In this document: one piece after another, positions 31,078-38,906 of the stretch
How positions within the stretch are numbered: the stretch's first letter is position 1
How the letters are laid out: each line of letters opens with the position of its first letter
Assembly (NCBI GenBank): GCA_910587085.1
Contig: CAJUMC010000029.1
Coordinates: forward strand, 1 to 38,906
DNA length: 38,906 nt
Origin: an uncultured Lachnospiraceae bacterium
GTDB lineage: Bacteria > Bacillota > Clostridia > Lachnospirales > Lachnospiraceae
Direction of reading: 5' to 3'
Notes under the pieces: model-generated
The model's database searches: none
Told to the model about the DNA's origin: nothing
The model's input: the letters and a program-made list of their open reading frames with translations, nothing else
Program-made: the position numbers and the translations under genes

Positions 31078-33864
31078 GTGCATACCTTAAGCAGGGCGGA
31101 AGTAGTAAAAAAGCTAGGCAGCCATTCCGATCAGGGCCTGAGCGAGAAGGAAGCAGCTGCGAGGCTGAGGCAATACGGAAAAAACGAATTTACGGAGAAA
31201 AAGAAAAAGGGCTTTCTGATCCGCTTTTTTGAACAGTTCCAGGATTTCATGATCCTTGTGCTGATTGCCGCGGCGGTCGTTTCCTTTTTTGTTTCTGCAA
31301 TGAACGGGGACGCGGATTTTACCGACCCTGTCATTATCCTTGCGATCGTCGTGCTGAATGCGGTGCTCGGTGTGGTGCAGGAGGAGAAGGCGGAAAAGTC
31401 GCTGGAAGCGCTGAAGCGGATTTCCGCCCCGGCAGCCACGGTGCTGCGCGGCGGCGTTAGGGAAGAAATCGCCGCGGCAAGGCTTGTGCCGGGGGACGTG
31501 ATCGAGCTTGAGGCCGGACAGTATGTCCCGGCCGACGCCCGCCTGCTGACCGCGGTTTCGATGAAGACGGATGAATCGTCGCTGACCGGCGAGTCCATGC
31601 CGGTAAAAAAGGATGCAGAAGCGGTCTGTGCGGAGGGGACGCTGCCCGCTGACCGGAACAACATGCTGTATTCGACAACGATTGTCACGTCCGGGCACGG
31701 AAGGGCAATCGTCACGGCCACGGGAATGCAGACAGAGGTCGGGCGGATTGCGGATATGATCCTGAACGACAGCGCGCCGGATACCCCGCTGCAGCGGAGG
31801 CTGGCGGTTATCGGGAAATGGCTCGGCATCGCGGCGCTTGGAATCTGCGTTGTTATTTTTGTGATGGGAACGCTGCAGGGGCGCGGACTGTTCGACATGT
31901 TTATGACAAGCGTGAGCCTGGCGGTGGCGGCCATCCCGGAGGCGCTTCCGGGCATGGTTACCATTATGCTTTCCCTGGGCGTGCAGCGGATGGCCGGGAA
32001 AAGAGCAGTGGTAAAAAAGCTTCCGGCGGTTGAGACGCTCGGCAGCGCCACATGGATCTGTTCGGATAAAACCGGCACGCTGACGGAAAATTCCATGACG
32101 GTTGTTCAGCTGTCCGACGCCTCCCGGCTGCTGGAGCCGCGGGAGCCGGGGGCGATGCGGATTCTTCAGGCCTCCGTGCTCTGCTGCAATGTGCAACGTG
32201 TGAAAAACGACGGACAGAAGGGAGGCGGCGCGCGGAAAAAGGCAGGCATATTCCGGACGGGTGCCGCGCCGGGAGGAACCGGCATGGCAGCAGGAAGCGC
32301 ACGTCAGAGCGGTGATCCCGGGACGCAGGCGCCGGCGGGAAACGGCATGCCGTGGAGAGACCGAAGCCGTGCGAAAACCCTGCTCCGACCGAAGGCGGAA
32401 ACAGGGGAGCAGGGCGGCGAATGGAGCGGGGAGGCGACCGAGCTGGCTCTGGTGAGGGCCCTGCAGAGCGCGGGCGGTTCCGCGGAGAAGCTGTGGAGCG
32501 CCGCAGAGCGCACCGGCGAGATCCCGTTCGATTCAGAGAGAAAACGGATGACAACGGTATGTATGCGAGGACAGGAGAGCTTCCGCATCACAAAGGGAGC
32601 TCCGGATATTCTGATTACCCGCTGCACGCACTATGACCGGGACGGCAGGATATATCCGATGACCGACGAGGTCAGAGAGGGAATTCGGCGGAAGAACCGG
32701 CAGATGACGGATCGGGCGCTCCGGGTGCTGGCGGTTTCCTACCAGCCGGACTTAAGCGGCAGGCCGGAGGAGGGGCTTGTATTCCTCGGTCTGATCGGCA
32801 TGATCGATCCGCCGCGCAAGGAGGCTGCGGCGTGCGTGCGCACCTGCCGCGAGGCAGGAATCACGCCGGTCATGATTACCGGCGACCATGTTGCTACCGC
32901 CTGTGCAATCGCGGCGGAAATCGGCATACTGGAGGACAGGAAAGAGGCTGTGACCGGGGCGGAGCTGGATCGGATGACGCAGGAGGAGCTGGATCGGAAT
33001 ATACGCAGCTACCGTGTATTTGCCCGCGTCTCGCCGGAGCACAAGGTGAGGATCGTCCGTGCGCTGCAGAGGTCGGGGGAAATCGTCGCGATGACCGGAG
33101 ACGGGGTCAACGACGCGCCGGCGCTGAAAGCGGCGGATATCGGCTGCGCAATGGGAAAAAACGGAACGGATGTCGCGAAGAATGCGGCCGATATGGTGCT
33201 GATGGACGACAATTTTGCTACGATCGTAGAGGCCGTGCGGGAGGGCAGAGGAATCTACGACAACATCCGCAAATCGATTCATTTTCTGTTATCCAGCAAC
33301 ATCGGAGAGATTATCACGATTTTTACGGCCATTCTCTGCCGCCTTCCTTCACCCCTGGCGGCGGTTCAGCTGCTGTGGGTAAATCTTGTGACGGATTCCC
33401 TGCCGGCCATTGCGCTGGGCGTGGAGCCTCCGGAGCCGGGGATTATGAAGCGCAGGCCGGTTCCCCCGGAAAAAGGGCTGTTCTCCGGCGGGCTGACCGG
33501 GCGGATCGTTTTAGAAGGCTGTATGATCGGGCTGCTTGCCGTGGCCGCTTATCTGCTCGGAGGAAGCTCCTACTGCTTTGCCGTGCTGTCCTTTTCCCAG
33601 CTGTTCCACGCCTGGAACATGAGAAGCGAGCGGTCGCTGTTTGAAGTCGGCTTTTTCAGCAACTGCAAGATGACCGTGGCCTTCCTTGTCTGCGGGTTCC
33701 TGCAGGCCATCGTCCTGACCGCTGCGCCGTTTTCCGCCGTGTTCCAGGTAACGCCGCTGAAGCTGTTTGACTGGCTGATTGTGCTGGGGCTCTCGATCAT
33801 CCCGATTTTTGCCTGCGAGCTGCAGAAGCGCCTGTGCAGAAAAAGAATTTTCAGAAAAGCTTAA
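31078..33864 (+). CDS. Calcium-type cation-transporting P-type ATPase with unusual loop insert
   Basis: P2-type ATPase of 928 aa that would pump Ca2+ (or another divalent cation) out of the cell. It opens with a cation-ATPase N-domain. TM4 carries AAIPEALPGMVTI; the phosphorylation site is DKTGTLTEN with Asp330; the nucleotide region has KGAPDILI; the hinge has MTGDGVNDAPAL; TM5 has NIGEIITIF and TM6 NLVTDSLPAIALG, giving the Ca2+-binding Asn, Glu and Asp positions. This pattern recalls Listeria LMCA1. GTG 31078 is preceded by GGAGG at 31067-31071. Residues about 374-447 form a Gly/Arg/Ala-rich insert between the phosphorylation and nucleotide domains that the family normally lacks. Confidence 0.93.
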   Translation: MHTLSRAEVVKKLGSHSDQGLSEKEAAARLRQYGKNEFTEKKKKGFLIRFFEQFQDFMILVLIAAAVVSFFVSAMNGDADFTDPVIILAIVVLNAVLGVVQEEKAEKSLEALKRISAPAATVLRGGVREEIAAARLVPGDVIELEAGQYVPADARLLTAVSMKTDESSLTGESMPVKKDAEAVCAEGTLPADRNNMLYSTTIVTSGHGRAIVTATGMQTEVGRIADMILNDSAPDTPLQRRLAVIGKWLGIAALGICVVIFVMGTLQGRGLFDMFMTSVSLAVAAIPEALPGMVTIMLSLGVQRMAGKRAVVKKLPAVETLGSATWICSDKTGTLTENSMTVVQLSDASRLLEPREPGAMRILQASVLCCNVQRVKNDGQKGGGARKKAGIFRTGAAPGGTGMAAGSARQSGDPGTQAPAGNGMPWRDRSRAKTLLRPKAETGEQGGEWSGEATELALVRALQSAGGSAEKLWSAAERTGEIPFDSERKRMTTVCMRGQESFRITKGAPDILITRCTHYDRDGRIYPMTDEVREGIRRKNRQMTDRALRVLAVSYQPDLSGRPEEGLVFLGLIGMIDPPRKEAAACVRTCREAGITPVMITGDHVATACAIAAEIGILEDRKEAVTGAELDRMTQEELDRNIRSYRVFARVSPEHKVRIVRALQRSGEIVAMTGDGVNDAPALKAADIGCAMGKNGTDVAKNAADMVLMDDNFATIVEAVREGRGIYDNIRKSIHFLLSSNIGEIITIFTAILCRLPSPLAAVQLLWVNLVTDSLPAIALGVEPPEPGIMKRRPVPPEKGLFSGGLTGRIVLEGCMIGLLAVAAYLLGGSSYCFAVLSFSQLFHAWNMRSERSLFEVGFFSNCKMTVAFLVCGFLQAIVLTAAPFSAVFQVTPLKLFDWLIVLGLSIIPIFACELQKRLCRKRIFRKA

Positions 33865-33865
33865 G

Positions 33866-33894
33866 TTGACAAAACGGAAGAAGCTCAGTAAAAT
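33866..33894 (+). promoter_or_regulatory. Promoter of the GPH transporter gene
   Basis: Perfect TTGACA (33866-33871), a 17-base spacer, and TAAAAT (33889-33894). It begins one base after the ATPase stop codon, so the transporter gene has its own promoter although it follows the ATPase closely. Confidence 0.7.
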
Positions 33895-33948
33895 AGGTTC
33901 TGAGCTGCTGAGTCCGGCGGATAAGGCCGAAACGGCAGAAAATAGGGT

Positions 33949-33968
33949 AAGGAGTCCGGGATACCGGA
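33949..33968 (+). promoter_or_regulatory. Ribosome site with intervening hairpin before the transporter start
   Basis: The only good Shine-Dalgarno, AAGGAG (33949-33954), is 23 bases from ATG 33978, which is too far in linear sequence. Between them TCCGG (33955-33959) and CCGGA (33964-33968) can form a short stem around GATA. Folding would bring the effective spacing to about 9 bases. Confidence 0.4.
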
Positions 33969-33977
33969 AAAAAACGT

Positions 33978-35453
33978 ATGATATTTTCTACAAAAAACCT
34001 GGAGACGGGATATAATAATGCAAGTGCGTTCCAAATAGCGTTGTTTTCGCTGAATTCGGCGGCGACAACGCTATATTTGGTGCTGATGGAATATGTCTCC
34101 TACTATGTGAACGGCATCGTCGGCTTCACGGTTATATTTGCTTCCGCGCTGCTGACGGCGCTGCGGGTATTTGACGGCCTGATCGATCCGCTGATCGGTT
34201 TTATGGTGGATCGTTTTGAAGGGCGCTTCGGAAAGTTCCGCCCGTTTATGGTGCTGGGAAATCTTCTGATGCTTGTCAGCGTGCTGCTGATGTTCAACAC
34301 GACGCACCGGATTCCAGGCGCGCTGCGCCTGCCGTATTTCGTTCTGGTATATGTCATCTATGTGTTCGGCTATACCTTCCAGATGATTGTTGCCAAATCG
34401 GGACAGACCGTGCTTACGGACAATCCGAAAATGCGCCCGCTGGTGAGCTATTTCGATTCGCTGTTCGTGACCTCCTGCTACGGCGGAATCCAGCTGTACA
34501 CCGCGGCGTATCTGATCCCAAAATACGGGAGCTACAAAAATCCGGCGCTGTTCCGGGAGTTTACGTTTGCGGTTGCCGGGATATCGGTGCTCTGCACCGT
34601 TCTCGGGCTGGTCGGGATCTGGAATAAGGACAGGCCTGAGTATTACCAGGTCGGGGGCATGCAGAAGATCCGGATTCGGGATTACTGGGATGTGCTCAGG
34701 CACAATCGGCCGATCCGGCAGCTGGTGGTGTCGGCATCCGTCAATAAATTTACTTCTACAGTATATAATAATGTAACGGTCTGTGTTATGCTCTTCGGCA
34801 TTATGATGAGGAATTACGCAATGGCAGGGCAGGTCGGGCTGGTGACGATTCTGCCGAATCTTGTGATTGTGACGCTCGGCGTTTCGCTCGCGCAGCGCAT
34901 CGGGCAGAAGCATACCTTTGCGCTGTTCATGAGGCTTGCCATCCTGTTTCAGCTGATTATGACCCTGTTTCTTATATTTGCCCGGGTGGAGGGGATTGCC
35001 TTTTCCAACCTGACCGGGACGACGTTTGCTTTTCTTGTGATCTATATTTTTCTGAACGGTTCCAAATCAGTCAGCAACAGCATTGTTGTGCCGATGATTG
35101 CGGACTGTTCGGATTACGAGGTGTATCGGAGCGGGCTGTATATTCCGGGCTTTATGGGGGCGCTGTTTGCACTGGTCGATCAGGTGATTTCATCCCTGGC
35201 GACAATTTTCGTCGGGGGTGTTGTAGCACTGATCGGTTTTACTTCGGTGCTCCCGCAGGTGGAGGATGCGCTGACGCCGCAGCTGAAGGCAGCGACGATT
35301 TTCATGTACTGCATTGTGCCGATGCTCGGCTGGATTTTCTCGCTGTGCGTCATGCGCAATTATGAGCTGGATAAGGAAAAAATGCAGGAGGTCAGCCGCA
35401 GGAACCGCGAAAATGCAGAAGCGGGCGAAGGCGGTGCGGAAGGAGAGCGCTGA
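33978..35453 (+). CDS. GPH-family (MFS) sugar/cation symporter
   Basis: Integral membrane transporter of 491 aa with about 12 hydrophobic helices. The N-terminal half has FDGLIDPLIGFMVDRFEGRFGKFRPF, the loop 2-3 signature of glycoside-pentoside-hexuronide:cation symporters (MelB/YihO type), and the C-terminal half has the related MIADCSDYEVYRSG. The C-terminus ends in a charged tail. The substrate is probably a glycoside or hexuronide taken up with Na+ or H+, but no glycosidase lies nearby to tell which. The start is the only in-frame ATG before the first helix. Confidence 0.88.
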   Translation: MIFSTKNLETGYNNASAFQIALFSLNSAATTLYLVLMEYVSYYVNGIVGFTVIFASALLTALRVFDGLIDPLIGFMVDRFEGRFGKFRPFMVLGNLLMLVSVLLMFNTTHRIPGALRLPYFVLVYVIYVFGYTFQMIVAKSGQTVLTDNPKMRPLVSYFDSLFVTSCYGGIQLYTAAYLIPKYGSYKNPALFREFTFAVAGISVLCTVLGLVGIWNKDRPEYYQVGGMQKIRIRDYWDVLRHNRPIRQLVVSASVNKFTSTVYNNVTVCVMLFGIMMRNYAMAGQVGLVTILPNLVIVTLGVSLAQRIGQKHTFALFMRLAILFQLIMTLFLIFARVEGIAFSNLTGTTFAFLVIYIFLNGSKSVSNSIVVPMIADCSDYEVYRSGLYIPGFMGALFALVDQVISSLATIFVGGVVALIGFTSVLPQVEDALTPQLKAATIFMYCIVPMLGWIFSLCVMRNYELDKEKMQEVSRRNRENAEAGEGGAEGER

Positions 35454-35545
35454 GGCAGAGCGGCGGAAGGCAGAAGGAGGGGCCGGCACCAGCGCGGAAA
35501 AGACGTGCAGAAGGAGAGAAGGAAACGGAAAAGGCAGTCGGCGCA

Positions 35546-36208
35546 GTGATCAAAAAAAACAGAAGGGAGCGAAGTTTTTTGACAGGAGAGACAGAAAGGG
35601 AAACGGAAGCGGTGAACAATAAAAATCCGGAAGCAGGGCAGGGTCCGAATAAAAATCAGAAATTAGGAACAGAACGAGGCCCGGAAAAAAATCAGGGCCG
35701 GGAACCGGCCGGGACAGGAAGAAAAAAGCCGTCGAAATTCCGGGAAAGCGGGAATCCTCTGGTTAAGATGTACTTTAGGCTCTGGGATATTTTTACAACC
35801 CGTGAGATGATCACCTATTTGATTTCCGGGGTGCTCACAACACTTGTCAACTGGGTGCTGTACTGGCTGATTGTCGAGTGGTTCGGCATGGAGGAACTGA
35901 GCGGAAATGCGGTCGACTGGATATTGACGGTCGCTTTCGCTTATGTTATCAACGCCCTGTGGGTGTTCCGAAGCAAATTTACAGGCTGGAATGCAGAAAG
36001 CGGAAAAATTTTCCGGTTTTACGCAGCTCGCTTTCTGACCTTTCTTGTGGAGGAGGGGGGAATTCTTCTCTTCGTAAAGAAGCTGCATTTTAACGGGCTG
36101 ATTGTCAAGGCGGCGCTTGCAGTGATTGTGATTATACTGAATTATGTGTTCAGCAAGCTTTTTGTGTTTCTGAAAAAGCCGGAATCAAAGAATCTGCCGG
36201 AGGAATAA
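35546..36208 (+). CDS. GtrA-family membrane protein with long charged N-terminal extension
   Basis: Residues about 85-215 form a GtrA-like domain with four membrane helices (ITYLISGVLTTLVNWVLYWLI, then VDWILTVAFAYVINALWVF, FYAARFLTFLVEEGGILLFV and a last helix with YVFSKLFVF). GtrA proteins are thought to help move lipid-linked sugars for cell-surface glycosylation. The preceding ~70 residues are Lys/Glu/Asn/Gly-rich, encoded by very purine-rich DNA. No clear ribosome site marks the GTG at 35546; GTG 35611 or ATG 35768 are alternative starts, so the extension may not be translated. No glycosyltransferase gene is next to it. Confidence 0.8.
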   Translation: MIKKNRRERSFLTGETERETEAVNNKNPEAGQGPNKNQKLGTERGPEKNQGREPAGTGRKKPSKFRESGNPLVKMYFRLWDIFTTREMITYLISGVLTTLVNWVLYWLIVEWFGMEELSGNAVDWILTVAFAYVINALWVFRSKFTGWNAESGKIFRFYAARFLTFLVEEGGILLFVKKLHFNGLIVKAALAVIVIILNYVFSKLFVFLKKPESKNLPEE

Positions 36209-36319
36209 GGCACGGGAGGCAGGAGGCCGGGAAGACAAAGAAAGCGGCTGCGGACAGGCTGCGGTAGGAAGGCGGAAAACAAGGAGAAGGCTCCGGCAGA
36301 ACGGGAGGAGACGGATAAT

Positions 36320-37516
36320 ATGGCTGAGGTGGTATTGAAAAAGGGGGAGGGACGCAGACTCAAGGCAGGCGGCCTCTGGGTGTACGACAATGAGATTGCG
36401 GAGATAAGAGGCAGCTGTGAAAACGGAGATGTGGCGGATGTGCTGGATTTCGACGGTTATTTTCTCGGGAGAGGCTTTGTCAATACCCGGTCAAAAATTA
36501 CCGTGCGCCTGATGAGCCGGAAAAAGGATCAGGAAATCAGCGACGGATTTCTCGAGGAGCGCGTAAGAGCCGCATGGGAGTACCGCAAGCGCACCGTCGA
36601 CACGGACAGCTGCCGGGTAATATTCGCCGAGGCGGATTTTCTGCCGGGGCTGGTTATAGACAAATATTCGGACGTACTCGTGGTTCAGTCACTGGCGCTC
36701 GGAGCAGAGCGCATAAAAATGAAAATTGTGGATATTCTGACGCGGCTGCTGGCCGCGGACGGAATTGCGATCCGGGGATGCTACGAGAGGAGCGACGCGA
36801 AGGTCCGGCTGCTGGAGGGAATGGAACGCGCGAAGGGCTTTCTGTCCGAGCCGTTCAATACCAGAGTCGAGATTGTCGAAAACGGCGTGAAATATCAGGT
36901 CGATGTGGAGGACGGACAGAAGACGGGCTTTTTCCTCGATCAGAAATACAACCGCGCAGCTGTGCAGAAGCTCAGCCGCGGCATGAGGGTGCTGGACTGC
37001 TTTACGCATACCGGCTCCTTTGCCCTGAACGCCGCAAGGGGCGGCGCGGCATCGGTGCTCGGCGTGGATGCGTCGGAACAGGGAATTGAACAGGCGAGAA
37101 TCAACGCGCGGCTGAACGGCGCGGAGGAAAGAACGGAGTTTATCTGTGCGGATGTATTTGAGCTGCTTCCGGAGCTCGAGGCCCGCGGGGAAGTCTTTGA
37201 CCTTGTGATCCTGGACCCGCCTGCCTTTACGAAATCGCGGAATTCCGTAAAAAATGCCGTAAAGGGCTACCGGGAAATCAATATGCGCGGCATGAAGCTG
37301 CTGCGCGACGGCGGCTATCTGGCCACCTGTTCCTGCTCCCACTTTATGACGCCGGAGCTGTTTGCGGAGACAGTCGGGCAGGCGGCCCGGAGCGTACACC
37401 GCCGGCTGCGGCAGGTAGAATACCGCACCCAGGCGCCGGATCACCCAATCCTGTGGGCGGCGGATGAGTCGTATTATCTGAAATTCTTTATTTTTCAGGT
37501 TTGTGCGGAGCGGTAG
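36320..37516 (+). CDS. RlmI-like 23S rRNA (cytosine-C5) methyltransferase
   Basis: SAM-dependent RNA methyltransferase of 398 aa. The N-terminal PUA-like RNA-binding domain covers about 1-75. A middle region ends in VDVEDGQKTGFFLDQKYNR. The Rossmann domain has VLDCFTHTGSFALNAARGGA (SAM motif), DLVILDPPAFTKSR and CSCSHFM, in which a Cys is the expected m5C nucleophile. The closest family is RlmI/YccW, which modifies one 23S rRNA cytosine. ATG 36320 follows GGGAGGAG. A strong terminator comes right after the gene. Confidence 0.92.
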   Translation: MAEVVLKKGEGRRLKAGGLWVYDNEIAEIRGSCENGDVADVLDFDGYFLGRGFVNTRSKITVRLMSRKKDQEISDGFLEERVRAAWEYRKRTVDTDSCRVIFAEADFLPGLVIDKYSDVLVVQSLALGAERIKMKIVDILTRLLAADGIAIRGCYERSDAKVRLLEGMERAKGFLSEPFNTRVEIVENGVKYQVDVEDGQKTGFFLDQKYNRAAVQKLSRGMRVLDCFTHTGSFALNAARGGAASVLGVDASEQGIEQARINARLNGAEERTEFICADVFELLPELEARGEVFDLVILDPPAFTKSRNSVKNAVKGYREINMRGMKLLRDGGYLATCSCSHFMTPELFAETVGQAARSVHRRLRQVEYRTQAPDHPILWAADESYYLKFFIFQVCAER

Positions 37517-37557
37517 CTTCCCGGCGGCATGGCAGAAGGAAATGCTGTCTGTTTTTC

Positions 37558-37595
37558 AAGGTGCGCAAAGAGCAGGCCGCGCACCTTTTATTTTT
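37558..37595 (+). terminator. Intrinsic terminator of the rRNA methyltransferase gene
   Basis: AAGGTGCGC (37558-37566) pairs perfectly with GCGCACCTT (37579-37587) around a 12-base loop, followed by TTATTTTT. It abuts the stop codon of the convergent DUF5050-like gene and may slow transcription in that direction too, though the minus side lacks a U tract. Confidence 0.87.
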
Positions 37596-38604
37596 CCAGA
37601 ACCGGCGGCTTGAACAGGCTCAGCACTTTGCTTTCGATGTCGTAGGCATATACGCTTGATTCAATAAAATCATAGAAAAATGCAAATTTGCTTGTGATGT
37701 GGATCTGCTTGAAATTCCCGTCAATGAGCGTGGTGGAGATCCCGGTCGTCAGATCGAGCTGAACAATGCGGTTGTCCTTGCCGCCGTCAATCTGATAGAA
37801 GAGATAGCGCTCATCCGGCGTAATATTGTAGGTGAAGCAGAAATCCGCAACCAGCGTTTCCGGCGCGCCTCCCTCATAGTCCCTGCGGCACAGCGAGTAC
37901 CCGTCATGCGGTGCTATGTAGTAGAGGTAATCCGGCATGGCGATCGGAAGATAGCAGTAATCCTCGGATATCACGTTGTCAATGCCGGCAGGAAGGCTCA
38001 TTGCATGCAGCGCGTGATCAAAAACAACCCCGGAATAGTAGAGCACGCCGTCGCGGACGGAAGCCGGGATCAGGGAGTCCTGGCTCATTCGGCCCGCGTT
38101 TTTTTGGTCAATATCCACCCGATGGAGCTGAATGCCGTTTTCGTTGTCGTAATGCTGATAGTAGAGCGTATTCCCGTAGAGCAGGGAGACGCAGTTGACG
38201 CTTTCCGTAAGCATGGCCAGAGTGCCGTCGGCCCGGGACATGCGGTAGAGGCCGGAATTGTAAAAATCCAGGGCATTTACCGAGGAATTTTCCTTGTCGT
38301 AATTTCTCCGGGAGTAGTAGATGTAATGACTGTCCGCGTTGATTGAGGCAGCCTTGTCGCCGGAAAGCCGCTGAACGTCAGTGCAGTCGGAATTCATGGA
38401 GTAGAGCGCGCCGTCGTCCTTGTAATTGGAAAAATATATGATGCCGTCAATTTCGCAGAACAGTCCGCCGTTGTACAGATTTCCGGCAGAGTTTCCGACG
38501 GTGCCCTCGTCGTTATAGTGTATTTTGCTGGAAGCACGGGACCACAGGATAATTCCTGTGACAATAGCAATCAGTATTATTCCGGTAATAATTTTCTTTA
38601 TCAT
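37588..38604 (-). CDS. Membrane-anchored DUF5050-like beta-propeller-type protein
   Basis: Protein of 338 aa with a single N-terminal hydrophobic helix (IITGIILIAIVTGIILW) after MIKK, then a large extracytoplasmic domain. That domain has repeated units in which a variable stretch is followed by IYYS/IYFSN/LYYSG/LYYIAP/LFYQID-type strands, the pattern of DUF5050/TolB-like propellers common in Clostridia. ATG 38604 is preceded by GGAGG; the frame extends to 38742 without support. The function of DUF5050 proteins is not established. A TATACT on the minus strand about 80 bases upstream may be its -10. Confidence 0.82.
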   Translation of the reverse strand: MIKKIITGIILIAIVTGIILWSRASSKIHYNDEGTVGNSAGNLYNGGLFCEIDGIIYFSNYKDDGALYSMNSDCTDVQRLSGDKAASINADSHYIYYSRRNYDKENSSVNALDFYNSGLYRMSRADGTLAMLTESVNCVSLLYGNTLYYQHYDNENGIQLHRVDIDQKNAGRMSQDSLIPASVRDGVLYYSGVVFDHALHAMSLPAGIDNVISEDYCYLPIAMPDYLYYIAPHDGYSLCRRDYEGGAPETLVADFCFTYNITPDERYLFYQIDGGKDNRIVQLDLTTGISTTLIDGNFKQIHITSKFAFFYDFIESSVYAYDIESKVLSLFKPPVLEK

Positions 38605-38741
38605 GCAAATCCTCCATAGCGCTGATGTACAGCTGTGTTGCAGCCGGACAGTCCGCAGACAGCCCGGCCGGTCTTTTAAAAAAGTATAGCACAGAACCTT
38701 TCTTTTTTCCAGTGCTACCTTGCAAAATTTCCCGCGCTGCA

Positions 38742-38770
38742 TTGCAAAACCGTCCGATAACCGGTATAAT
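38742..38770 (+). promoter_or_regulatory. Promoter of the broken chorismate-mutase-like gene
   Basis: TTGCAA (38742-38747), a 17-base spacer and perfect TATAAT (38765-38770), about 40 bases before the ATG. No T-box or other leader is seen in the short space. Confidence 0.72.
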
Positions 38771-38808
38771 ATTTCAGGAAGAAAGAACAGAGGAGGAGAG
38801 GCAAGGCC

Positions 38809-38865
38809 ATGGTGGATTTAAAGGATTCCAGAGAGGAAATCGACCGGATTGACCCGGGAGTTTGA
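38809..38865 (+). pseudogene. 5' end of a chorismate mutase-type gene, interrupted
   Basis: ATG 38809 follows GGAGG at 38792-38796 and opens MVDLKDSREEIDRID, which matches the first helix of AroQ-type chorismate mutase or the P-protein (usual continuation: Arg, then Glu/Gln-Ile-Val). After Asp15 the frame reads Pro-Gly-Val and stops at 38863-38865. Dropping one C restores RE but also stops within five codons. Beyond about 38860 the sequence turns AT-rich and does not look like the rest of the gene. The gene is therefore broken by an insertion, a rearrangement or an assembly edge. Only about 50 bases remain in the window to judge. Confidence 0.55.
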
Positions 38866-38906
38866 CAGTTGACTATCAAGAAAAATGCCTACAGCCATTG
38901 ATTTTC

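Overview
The window looks like chromosomal DNA of an anaerobic, spore-forming, butyrate-producing Clostridia bacterium, most likely Lachnospiraceae-like. The evidence is a complete thl-crt-hbd-bcd-etfB-etfA butyrate operon, strong GGAGG ribosome sites with frequent GTG and TTG starts, a spore-photoproduct-lyase-type radical SAM gene, two chemoreceptors and several c-di-GMP proteins. Most of the window is GC-rich by eye, except the first ~2.3 kb, which is clearly AT-rich and looks acquired.

Layout. 1-2.3 kb: an AT-rich segment with a secreted S1-type serine protease, gene remnants and a frameshifted small membrane-protein gene. 2.4-6.3 kb: a chemoreceptor (minus), tRNA-Arg(ACG) with its own promoter and terminator, and an ABC-F ATPase (minus). 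6.4-8.5 kb: a tiny Asn/Ser repeat protein, a rhodanese and a THUMP-type RNA methyltransferase. 8.6-12.3 kb: an alpha/beta hydrolase (minus), then a cell-wall amidase, an RdgB-type nucleotide pyrophosphatase and a YfcE-type phosphoesterase in a row. 12.4-15.3 kb: a large GGDEF-GAF-GGDEF-EAL protein with two degenerate GGDEF motifs and an intact EAL domain.

15.3-22.4 kb is the butyrate operon, bounded by a good promoter and a strong terminator. It converts two acetyl-CoA to butyryl-CoA, with Bcd/EtfAB as the likely electron-bifurcating step. Most of its spacers are long and structured, and the crt-hbd spacer holds a degenerate ~100-nt tandem repeat. Then come an ArsC/Spx-like protein without its redox cysteine and a Cache chemoreceptor.

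25-28 kb (minus): a likely operon of an MTA/SAH-nucleosidase-like protein, a spore-photoproduct-lyase-like radical SAM enzyme and a short-chain dehydrogenase. 28-30 kb: a soluble sugar-sensor-like diguanylate cyclase whose leader contains a 9-bp minisatellite. 30-38.6 kb: a HAD hydrolase, a Ca2+-type P-ATPase with an unusual insert, a GPH-type symporter, a GtrA protein, an RlmI-type rRNA methyltransferase and a membrane-anchored DUF5050-like protein. The last 100 bases hold a promoter, ribosome site and first ~15 codons of what looks like a chorismate mutase gene, which then breaks off. No CRISPR, rRNA, integrase or complete insertion sequence is visible.
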